Positions 26,253 to 33,595 of a DNA stretch of 64,000 nt are shown here, piece after piece (position 1 is the first letter of the stretch; each line of letters opens with the position of its first letter). Location of the stretch: positions 1,126,501 through 1,190,500 of the forward strand of contig NZ_CP103834.1 of the NCBI RefSeq assembly GCF_029774175.1. Direction: 5' to 3'. Below the pieces are notes generated by a model. The model did no database searches. It saw only the letters and a list, made by a program, of their open reading frames with translations, and was not told the DNA's origin. Both the position numbers and the translations under genes were made by a program. The stretch comes from Actinobacillus genomosp. 1. GTDB taxonomy: Bacteria > Pseudomonadota > Gammaproteobacteria > Enterobacterales > Pasteurellaceae.

Positions 26253-26282
26253 TTGAGTATTACTTCAAAAATAGTGTAGAAT
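26253..26282 (+). promoter_or_regulatory. Sigma-70 promoter of tkt
   Basis: TTGAGT (26253-26258) and TAGAAT (26277-26282) are 18 bases apart. Transcription is expected near 26289, leaving a leader of about 55 bases before the ATG at 26345. Confidence 0.65.
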
Positions 26283-26344
26283 CCATTTATCAACTAATCT
26301 AGTTTATTAGAGTATTTGTCATTTTCTTGTCTAGGAGTAAACAC

Positions 26345-28351
26345 ATGGCAGAACGTAAAGTATTAGCGAATGCAATTCGCTTTCTAAGTATGGATGCGGT
26401 ACAAAAAGCTAATTCCGGTCACCCGGGTGCCCCAATGGGTATGGCGGATATCGCAGAGGTATTATGGCGCGACTTTTTAAAACATAATCCAACCAATCCT
26501 AAGTGGGCTGATCGCGACCGTTTCGTACTTTCAAACGGCCATGGTTCAATGTTAATTTATAGCTTATTACACTTAACGGGTTATGATCTTTCAATTGAAG
26601 ATTTAAAACAATTCCGTCAATTACATTCTAAAACACCGGGCCATCCAGAATACGGTTACGCACCAGGCGTTGAAACCACAACCGGTCCGTTAGGCCAAGG
26701 TATTACCAATGCGGTCGGTATGGCGATTGCGGAAAAAACCTTAGCCGGACAATTTAACCGTGAAGGTCATAAAATCGTTGATCACTATACTTACGCATTT
26801 TTAGGCGACGGCTGCTTAATGGAAGGTATTTCACACGAAGCCTGTTCATTAGCCGGTACTTTAGGCTTAGGTAAATTAATCGCTTTCTACGATGATAATA
26901 ACATTTCAATCGACGGTCATGTGGACGGTTGGTTCTCTGACGATACCGCACAACGCTTTGAAGCATACGGTTGGCAAGTTATCCGTAACGTGGACGGTCA
27001 CGATGCGGAACAAATCAAATTTGCCATTGAAAATGCAAAAGCGGAAACCGAACGTCCGACATTAATTATCTGTAAAACCATCATCGGTTACGGTTCGCCA
27101 AATAAATCGGCATCGCATGACTGCCACGGTGCGCCGTTAGGTAATGATGAAATCGCATTAACCCGTAAAGCACTCAACTGGGAATATGCGCCGTTTGAAA
27201 TTCCGGCTGAAATCTATGCGGAATGGGATGCCAAAGCGCAAGGTGCGGTTGTAGAAAAAGAATGGAATGCTAAATTTGCGGCTTATGAAGCGGCATATCC
27301 TGAATTAGCGGCGGAATTTAAACGTCGTATGGCGGGTGATTTACCGGCGAACTGGGAAGCGGAAAGCAAAGCGTTTATTGAGAAATTACAAGCAAATCCG
27401 GCAGCGATCGCAAGCCGTAAAGCATCACAAAATGCGATTGAAGCTTATGCGCATATCTTACCGGAATTCTTAGGCGGTTCTGCCGACTTAGCAAGTTCTA
27501 ACTTAACCTTATGGTCAGGTTCAAAACCAATCCGTGCGGATCATAACGTCGATGGTAACTACATCAACTACGGTGTACGTGAATTCGGTATGTCTGCAAT
27601 TATGAACGGTATTGCATTACACGGCGGTTTTATTCCTTACGGTGCAACGTTCTTAATGTTCTATGAATATGCCCACAATGCGGTGCGTATGGCGGCATTA
27701 ATGAAACAACGCTCATTATTCGTTTATACACACGATTCTATCGGCTTAGGCGAAGACGGTCCGACTCACCAACCGGTAGAACAAACCGCATCATTACGTT
27801 TCATTCCGAACTTAGAAACATGGCGTCCGGCTGACCAAGTGGAATCTGCGGTTGCATGGAAAGCAGCGGTTGAACGTAAAGACGGCCCAAGTGCATTAAT
27901 TTTCACTCGCCAAAATCTTGCGCAACAAACACGTACGCCGGAACAATTGGCAAACGTTGCTCGCGGCGGTTATATCTTACGTGAATGCTGTGAAAAAGGC
28001 GGCTATCCGGATTTAATTCTCATCGCAACCGGCTCTGAAGTGGATTTAGCGATGAAAGCGGCTGAAGTATTAGATGCGGAAGGTACGAAAGTACGTGTTG
28101 TTTCCATGCCAAGTACCAATGTATTCGACAAACAAGATGCCGCATATCGTGAAAGCGTATTACCAAGCTCAGTAACCAAACGTGTAGCAATCGAAGCACA
28201 ATTATCTGATTTCTGGTACAAATACGTTGGCTTTGAAGGCCGTATCGTGGGTATGAATAGCTTCGGTGAGTCTGCGCCAGCGGATCAACTTTTCAAACTA
28301 TTCGGTTTCACTGTTGAGAATGTAGTAGCGAAAGCGAAAGAAATTTTATAA
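26345..28351 (+). CDS. tkt: Transketolase
   Basis: Transketolase moves two-carbon ketol units between sugar phosphates in the non-oxidative pentose phosphate pathway, using thiamine diphosphate. The 668-residue product (E. coli TktA 663) contains SGHPGAPMGMAD near the N-terminus and the TPP-binding run GDGCLMEGISHEA...LIAFYDDN. In the pyrimidine domain it has HDSIGLGEDGPTHQPVEQ, the transketolase signature. Start ATG 26345 follows AGGAGTAAACAC; a TTG six codons upstream is unlikely. Monocistronic, with a hairpin terminator downstream. The upstream CRP site suggests carbon-source control. Confidence 0.97.
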   Translation: MAERKVLANAIRFLSMDAVQKANSGHPGAPMGMADIAEVLWRDFLKHNPTNPKWADRDRFVLSNGHGSMLIYSLLHLTGYDLSIEDLKQFRQLHSKTPGHPEYGYAPGVETTTGPLGQGITNAVGMAIAEKTLAGQFNREGHKIVDHYTYAFLGDGCLMEGISHEACSLAGTLGLGKLIAFYDDNNISIDGHVDGWFSDDTAQRFEAYGWQVIRNVDGHDAEQIKFAIENAKAETERPTLIICKTIIGYGSPNKSASHDCHGAPLGNDEIALTRKALNWEYAPFEIPAEIYAEWDAKAQGAVVEKEWNAKFAAYEAAYPELAAEFKRRMAGDLPANWEAESKAFIEKLQANPAAIASRKASQNAIEAYAHILPEFLGGSADLASSNLTLWSGSKPIRADHNVDGNYINYGVREFGMSAIMNGIALHGGFIPYGATFLMFYEYAHNAVRMAALMKQRSLFVYTHDSIGLGEDGPTHQPVEQTASLRFIPNLETWRPADQVESAVAWKAAVERKDGPSALIFTRQNLAQQTRTPEQLANVARGGYILRECCEKGGYPDLILIATGSEVDLAMKAAEVLDAEGTKVRVVSMPSTNVFDKQDAAYRESVLPSSVTKRVAIEAQLSDFWYKYVGFEGRIVGMNSFGESAPADQLFKLFGFTVENVVAKAKEIL

Positions 28352-28366
28352 TTTCGGTTAGACATT

Positions 28367-28392
28367 AAGGCGAGAAGATTTCTCGCCTTTTT
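28367..28392 (+). terminator. tkt terminator
   Basis: AAGGCGAGA pairs with TCTCGCCTT over 9 bases with a short loop, followed by TTTAATTTTT. Confidence 0.85.
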
Positions 28393-28435
28393 AATTTTTG
28401 TAAGAAAGCACTAAAATCAGACCGCTTAGTAAAAC

Positions 28436-28464
28436 AAAAAAGCTATCTTTCGATAGCTTTTTTT
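28436..28464 (-). terminator. htpG terminator
   Basis: AAAAAGCTATC and GATAGCTTTTT form an 11-base stem with a four-base loop; A and T runs on each side make it usable in both directions. Confidence 0.8.
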
Positions 28465-28478
28465 GTTACATATTTAGA

Positions 28479-30356
28479 TTAAGCAAGCAATTTATTCATA
28501 CGCTTAATAAATGCTGCCGGATTTTCCAATGAACCGCGTTCTGCAAGCAATGCTTGTTCAAACAATAATTCAATCCAGTCATTAAATTCGGTTTCATCTG
28601 TAAGATCTGCGATTTTCTTAACCATTTGATGATCCGGATTTAACTCAAACGTATATTTCACTTCCGGTGCTTTTTGACCCATTGCGGCAAACAGTTTTGC
28701 CATTTGCGTAGTCATTTCATCACTATCGGTTGAAACCACTGCCGGTGTATCGGTTAAGCGATGCGTTAATATCACTTTTTTCACACGGTCACCAAAATAG
28801 TTTTGCGCACGTTCAAGGAAAGATCCGAATTCCGCTTGTTGTGCTTTTTGGCTCTCTTCTTGTTCCTTATCGGCGAGATCGCCTAAATCCAGATCCGATT
28901 TTGTGATACTTTGCAACGGTTTGCCGTCAAATTCAGTTAAATGCCCCACCACCCACTCGTCAATACGATCAGATAATAGCAGCACTTCAATGCCTTTCTT
29001 ATTGAACAGTTCAAGGTGCGGACTATTTTTCGCTGCTACATAGCTATCAGCAGTTAAGAAATAAATTGCTTTCTGACCTTCTTTCATTCTGCCGATATAA
29101 TCCGCCAAACTTACCGTTTGTTCGCTAGAATCAGTTTGGGTTGAAGCAAAGCGGAATAATGATGCAATTTGTTGTTTATTGGCAAAATCTTCGCCAACGC
29201 CTTCTTTTAACACTAAACCGAATTCATTCCAGAAGGTTTGGTATTTAGCTTGATCGTCTTTGGCTAATTTTTCCAATAATTGCAATGCGCGTTTAGTTAA
29301 TGCCGCACGTAGTGAAGCAGTAACTTTATTCTCTTGTAAAATCTCACGTGAAACGTTGAGCGGCAAGTCATTCGTGTCTAATAAACCTCGCATAAAACGT
29401 AGGTAATTCGGCATAAACACTTCGGCATCGTCCATAATAAATACACGCTGTACATAAAGTTTTAAGCCGTGTTTTTGATCACGATTGAACAAATCCCATG
29501 GTGCTTTCGCCGGTACATAAAGCAAGCTGGTATAGTCTTGTTTACCCTCTACTTTATTATGCGCCCAAATGAGCGAGTCATTATAATCGTGGCTTAAATG
29601 TTTATAAAACTCTTGGTATTCCTCGTCTGAAATCTCAGTTTTTGAGCGAGTCCAAAGTGCTTGCGCTTTGTTAATTTTTTCCCATTTTTGACCGCTTGCT
29701 TTGCCTTCGTCATCATATTCTGTGGTTTGGATTTCAACCGGTAAGCCGATATGATCCGAATATTTACCGATAATTTCACGTAAACGCCATTCGCTTAAAA
29801 ATTCTTTTTCATCCTCACGCAGATGTAAAATAACATCCGTACCACGTGTTGCTTTCTCAATATCCGCTACCGTGTAATCGCCTTCACCAGCAGATTCCCA
29901 CATAACACCCTGTGCTTCACCTGCCGCACGGGTTTTCACCGTCACTTTGTCCGCCACAATAAATGCCGAATAAAAACCAACCCCGAATTGGCCGATTAAT
30001 TGGCTGTCTTTTGCTTGATCCGTACCTAACGAATTTAAAAACTCTTTGGTGCCTGATTTAGCAATAGTGCCTAAATGATCGATCACTTGCTCACGGTTCA
30101 TACCGATACCGTTATCGCTGATAGTCAGTGTACCTAAAGTTTCATCAAAGCTCACTCGTACGCGTAATTCGCCATCCCCCTCATATAACGCAGGATTGGA
30201 AAGTGCTTTAAAGCGTAGTTTATCCGCCGCATCAGACGCATTAGAGATTAATTCACGTAAGAAAATTTCTTTATTTGAATAAAGTGAATGGATCATTAAT
30301 TGAAGCAGTTGCTTAACTTCCGATTGAAAGCCTCTTGTTTCTTGATTAGTACTCAT
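28479..30356 (-). CDS. htpG: Chaperone protein HtpG (Hsp90)
   Basis: HtpG is the bacterial Hsp90 ATP-dependent chaperone, active as a cytoplasmic dimer. The 625-residue product (E. coli 624) has the GHKL ATPase motifs SNASDAADKLR (about residue 36), DNGIGM, and GQFGVGFYSAF, then the middle domain with NLPLNVSREILQ and a C-terminal dimerisation region. Start ATG 30356 after AGAGGATAAA. A sigma-32 promoter lies at 30418-30444, and the roughly 55-base leader contains a hairpin with a T run. Confidence 0.97.
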   Translation of the reverse strand: MSTNQETRGFQSEVKQLLQLMIHSLYSNKEIFLRELISNASDAADKLRFKALSNPALYEGDGELRVRVSFDETLGTLTISDNGIGMNREQVIDHLGTIAKSGTKEFLNSLGTDQAKDSQLIGQFGVGFYSAFIVADKVTVKTRAAGEAQGVMWESAGEGDYTVADIEKATRGTDVILHLREDEKEFLSEWRLREIIGKYSDHIGLPVEIQTTEYDDEGKASGQKWEKINKAQALWTRSKTEISDEEYQEFYKHLSHDYNDSLIWAHNKVEGKQDYTSLLYVPAKAPWDLFNRDQKHGLKLYVQRVFIMDDAEVFMPNYLRFMRGLLDTNDLPLNVSREILQENKVTASLRAALTKRALQLLEKLAKDDQAKYQTFWNEFGLVLKEGVGEDFANKQQIASLFRFASTQTDSSEQTVSLADYIGRMKEGQKAIYFLTADSYVAAKNSPHLELFNKKGIEVLLLSDRIDEWVVGHLTEFDGKPLQSITKSDLDLGDLADKEQEESQKAQQAEFGSFLERAQNYFGDRVKKVILTHRLTDTPAVVSTDSDEMTTQMAKLFAAMGQKAPEVKYTFELNPDHQMVKKIADLTDETEFNDWIELLFEQALLAERGSLENPAAFIKRMNKLLA

Positions 30357-30375
30357 TTTATCCTCTTTAATTTAC

Positions 30376-30401
30376 AAAAAATAAGCGGAATTTCACCGCT
30401 T
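30376..30401 (-). other. Hairpin with T run in the htpG leader
   Basis: On the transcript, AAGCGG and CCGCTT (six pairs, 7-base loop) are followed by A and six T. It lies between the inferred start of transcription and the ribosome-binding site, so it could be a weak attenuator; the short stem makes this uncertain. Confidence 0.4.
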
Positions 30402-30417
30402 GCAAATGTGTTAGTAA

Positions 30418-30444
30418 ATGGGGAAAAGCGTTTTACTTTTCAAG
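30418..30444 (-). promoter_or_regulatory. Sigma-32 heat-shock promoter of htpG
   Basis: Read on the minus strand: CTTGAAA (30444-30438), a 14-base spacer, and CCCCAT (30423-30418). Both elements match the sigma-32 consensus exactly. Confidence 0.85.
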
Positions 30445-30583
30445 TCACAAAATAAAGTTAATTCCTATTAAAAAATCTAATTCAATCGTTAATTTGTATC
30501 AAACTGATAGTTTTACAAATAAACTCCAATCAATAATAATAATTCCATAAACAAAACCTATTAACCATTAAAGGTAAATTACT

Positions 30584-32110
30584 ATGTCAAAATGTCCATT
30601 TCATCATACCTCATTAACGATGAACAACGGTGCGCCTGTTGTTGATAACCAAAACAGCATGACTGCGGGTCCTCGCGGTCCGTTACTTGCTCAAGACTTA
30701 TGGTTAAACGAAAAATTAGCCAACTTCGTACGTGAAGTTATCCCTGAGCGTCGTATGCACGCTAAAGGCTCCGGTGCATTCGGTAAATTTACCGTAACGC
30801 ACGATATTACTCAATATACTAAAGCGGCAATCTTTAGTGAAGTGGGTAAAGAAACCGAATTATTCGCACGTTTTACTACCGTAGCCGGTGAACGTGGTGC
30901 GGCGGATGCTGAGCGTGATATTCGTGGTTTCGCAGTTAAATTCTATACCGAACAAGGTAACTGGGACTTCGTAGGTAACAATACTCCGGTATTCTTCTTA
31001 CGTGATCCGCGTAAATTCCCGGATTTAAACAAAGCGGTTAAACGTGACCCTCGTACAAATATGCGTAGTGCGACAAACAACTGGGACTTCTGGACATTAT
31101 TACCTGAAGCGTTCCACCAAGTAACGATCGTAATGTCTGAGCGCGGTATCCCTGCTTCATATCGTCATATGCACGGTTACGGTTCACACACATATAGCTT
31201 AATCAATGCAAATAACGAACGTTTCTGGGTGAAATTCCACTTCCGTACCGAACAAGGTATTAAAAACTTAACCAACGAAGAAGCGGCGGCAATCATCGCA
31301 AACGATCGTGAATCACACCAACGTGATTTATACGAGTCAATCGAAAAAGGCGATTTCCCGAAATGGAAACTTTACATTCAAGTAATGCCTGAAGCGGAAG
31401 CGGAACAAGTGGATTTCCACCCGTTCGATTTAACCAAAATCTGGTCGAAAAAAGATTATCCGCTAATCGAAGTAGGCGTGATGGAATTAAACCGTAACCC
31501 GGCAAACTTCTTTGCAGACGTTGAACAATCCGCATTTGCTCCAAGCAACTTAGTACCGGGTATCAGCGTATCGCCGGACCGTATGTTACAAGCACGTTTA
31601 TTCAACTATGCGGACGCACAACGTTACCGTTTAGGTGTGAACCACCACCAAATTCCGGTAAACGCACCTCGCTGCCCGGTTCACAGTAATGCCCGTGACG
31701 GTCAAGGTCGTGTGGACGGTAACTACGGTTCAACTTTACATTATGAACCGAACAGCTTCGGTCAATGGCAAGAACAAGCGCAATTTGCTGAGCCGCCACT
31801 CAAAATTAACGGCGATGCGGCATTCTGGGATTATCGTCAAGACGATTCTGATTACTTCAGCCAACCGCGTGCGTTATTTAACTTAATGACAGAGAAAGAA
31901 AAACAATCTCTCTTTAAAAATACTGCCGAAGGTATGGGTGATGCATTAGATTTCATCAAATATCGTCATATTCGTAACTGCTACTTCTGTGACCCTGCAT
32001 ACGGTAAAGGCGTAGCGAAAGCGTTAGGAATGACGGTTGCCGATGCAATGGAAGCATACAATACAGATCCGGCAATGGGTCAGCCGGGTTTAATCAAACC
32101 TAACTTCTAA
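30584..32110 (+). CDS. katA: Catalase (monofunctional heme type)
   Basis: This cytoplasmic enzyme decomposes hydrogen peroxide using heme. The 508-residue product is of the small-subunit catalase class (about 480-510 residues). It shows the distal His segment REVIPERRMHAKGSGAFG, the active-site Asn in VGNNTPVFFLRDP, and the proximal heme-ligand Tyr motif RLFNYADAQRYRLG. NADPH-binding residues of the class appear around FRTEQGIKNLT. ATG 30584 follows AAAGGTAAATTACT. Single gene with a strong terminator. No convincing OxyR site is visible upstream. Confidence 0.95.
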   Translation: MSKCPFHHTSLTMNNGAPVVDNQNSMTAGPRGPLLAQDLWLNEKLANFVREVIPERRMHAKGSGAFGKFTVTHDITQYTKAAIFSEVGKETELFARFTTVAGERGAADAERDIRGFAVKFYTEQGNWDFVGNNTPVFFLRDPRKFPDLNKAVKRDPRTNMRSATNNWDFWTLLPEAFHQVTIVMSERGIPASYRHMHGYGSHTYSLINANNERFWVKFHFRTEQGIKNLTNEEAAAIIANDRESHQRDLYESIEKGDFPKWKLYIQVMPEAEAEQVDFHPFDLTKIWSKKDYPLIEVGVMELNRNPANFFADVEQSAFAPSNLVPGISVSPDRMLQARLFNYADAQRYRLGVNHHQIPVNAPRCPVHSNARDGQGRVDGNYGSTLHYEPNSFGQWQEQAQFAEPPLKINGDAAFWDYRQDDSDYFSQPRALFNLMTEKEKQSLFKNTAEGMGDALDFIKYRHIRNCYFCDPAYGKGVAKALGMTVADAMEAYNTDPAMGQPGLIKPNF

Positions 32111-32203
32111 TCGGAAGTCACTGAATTAGCAAATGCGGCTGTTTCAAAAACCAACACGAGAAATCGTAAAATAGTCCTCCTACATAATGGCATTTGCTCT
32201 ATT

Positions 32204-32232
32204 AAAGCCCTATCTTTACGATAGGGCTTTTC
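32204..32232 (+). terminator. katA terminator
   Basis: AAAGCCCTATC pairs with GATAGGGCTTT over 11 bases around TTTAC, followed by TTCC. It is a strong stem with only a modest T run. Confidence 0.8.
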
Positions 32233-32298
32233 CTTTGTACGACACATCAATCTAAGCTACAATCACTTTTCATTTTATTGCTCACATAAGGAAAGCCG

Positions 32299-33384
32299 TT
32301 GGAATATCGTTATTATATTACTACAGGTATTGCCGTTCTTGTTTTACAATGCCTTGTTTTCAACTTTTCTCGTACCGTAGGTTGGTTATTCAACTTATCC
32401 GCCAAGTCACGCAAGATCGTGACATTTATTAGCTATTTAGCTGCAAACAGCTTAGCGATTCTTACCGTTACTCGCACGTTTAACGGCTTTAGAATCACCG
32501 CGCTAATGCTCGCTTTACTGCTGTTTGCATTATTCGTTAGCCTTGCTTGTGCGGCAATTTACCGCCTATTTAAAGGCAAACAAGCGGTCAATTTTGCCTT
32601 AAAAATTGCCTATCCTTTTGCCTTTTTCGGCATTGTAGGGCTTGCCTTATATAACGCTTATACGCCGAAAGTGGTGCATTATTCCGTACAATTGGATAAA
32701 CAACTTGATCAACCGCTGCGTATCGGAGTGGCGAGTGATCTGCACTTAGGACAATGGTTTGGTGCAAAGCAATTAGATAAATTGGCAGAGATCTTTAATC
32801 AGCAAAACGTCGATCTGATTTTATTACCCGGCGATATTATGGACGACAATACCGATGCTTATGTAGCTGAAAATATGCAACCGCATTTTGCTAAGCTTAA
32901 AGCGCCTTTAGGGGTTTATGCCACTTTGGGTAATCACGATTTCTTCGGAAAGCAACAAGCGATTGCCACCGAAATTCAAAAAGCAGGTATCCAAGTACTA
33001 TGGGATCAAGCGGTCGAAATTAACGGAAAATTTACCGTTATCGGACGTAATGACGACTTAGTAAAAAATCGACCGAGCGCCGCTCAATTATTAACGGCGG
33101 TCAATTCGGATTCACCGGTGTTTTTACTTGACCATCGTCCGACACAAATCGAACAACATTCGCAATTACCGATTGATTTACAGGTGTCCGGACACACGCA
33201 TAAAGGGCAAATTTTTCCGGCAAATTTAATGACTAACGTGATTTATCGACTGCACTACGGCTATGAAAAAATCGGCTTAGGACATTATTTTGTTACCTCC
33301 GGTTATGGCTTCTGGGGCATACCGATGCGGCTTGGTTCACAATCCGAAGTAGTTATCATTGATGTGAAAGGCAAAGAGCCTTAG
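32299..33384 (+). CDS. Membrane-anchored metallophosphoesterase (YkuE/YaeI-like)
   Basis: A 361-residue protein with about four N-terminal transmembrane helices (to about residue 120) followed by a calcineurin-like phosphoesterase domain. The metal-binding motifs are all present and in order: ASDLHLGQWF (D-x-H), LLPGDIMDD (GD), LGNHD, and SGHTHKGQ. The relatives YkuE and YaeI hydrolyse phosphodiester or UDP-linked lipids; the substrate here is unknown. The start is TTG at 32299 after AAGGAAAGCCG; no upstream in-frame ATG is available, and the next ATG would remove the first helices. It contains an uptake core at 32580-32588. Confidence 0.8.
   Translation: MEYRYYITTGIAVLVLQCLVFNFSRTVGWLFNLSAKSRKIVTFISYLAANSLAILTVTRTFNGFRITALMLALLLFALFVSLACAAIYRLFKGKQAVNFALKIAYPFAFFGIVGLALYNAYTPKVVHYSVQLDKQLDQPLRIGVASDLHLGQWFGAKQLDKLAEIFNQQNVDLILLPGDIMDDNTDAYVAENMQPHFAKLKAPLGVYATLGNHDFFGKQQAIATEIQKAGIQVLWDQAVEINGKFTVIGRNDDLVKNRPSAAQLLTAVNSDSPVFLLDHRPTQIEQHSQLPIDLQVSGHTHKGQIFPANLMTNVIYRLHYGYEKIGLGHYFVTSGYGFWGIPMRLGSQSEVVIIDVKGKEP
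32580..32588 (+). repeat. DNA uptake signal core in the phosphoesterase gene
   Basis: ACAAGCGGTCAATTTT here extends the core into the T-rich tail expected of the full uptake signal. Confidence 0.7.
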
Positions 33385-33397
33385 TTTTTTTATGCAA

Positions 33398-33430
33398 CCC
33401 CCTGAATTGATTTTCAGGGGTTTATTTTTT
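33398..33430 (+). terminator. Terminator after the phosphoesterase gene
   Basis: CCCCTGAA and TTCAGGGG pair over 8 bases with a 6-base loop and are followed by TTTATTTTTT. Confidence 0.85.
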
Positions 33431-33516
33431 TACATTTCTCGAATCGTCCTATCTTCAATTACTTATCTTTTGTCAATATCTCTTTACAAAACTTTCCGCT
33501 TGCACCCATCTTAACA

Positions 33517-33532
33517 AAACAATATCTTGTAT
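33517..33532 (+). promoter_or_regulatory. NrdR box 1 upstream of nrdA
   Basis: AAACAATATCTTGTAT matches the NrdR consensus ACACWATATATWGTGT at 13 of 16 positions. It overlaps a candidate -10 element (TATCTT, with TTGCAC 17 bases upstream). Confidence 0.65.
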
Positions 33533-33547
33533 ATAAGCACTTAAAAA

Positions 33548-33563
33548 TCACAACATATAGTGG
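33548..33563 (+). promoter_or_regulatory. NrdR box 2 upstream of nrdA
   Basis: TCACAACATATAGTGG also matches 13 of 16 NrdR positions and starts exactly 31 bases after box 1, three helical turns, the usual tandem arrangement. Confidence 0.7.
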
Positions 33564-33595
33564 TTGAACAATAAAGATAAAAGGAGACAGATTTT

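Larger units (their letters stand above)
25966..26344. other. 379-base divergent intergenic region between rpmE and tkt
   Basis: No credible reading frame or RNA gene is seen. The tkt side holds a consensus CRP site (26219-26234) and a sigma-70 promoter (26253-26282). The rpmE side should contain its promoter, but I cannot place it confidently. Confidence 0.6.

Noticed and set aside
30500..30560. OxyR-like site upstream of katA
   Set aside because: Only one ATAG element matches, and the following spaced tetramers (AATA, ATCA, TTCC) do not fit the OxyR pattern.
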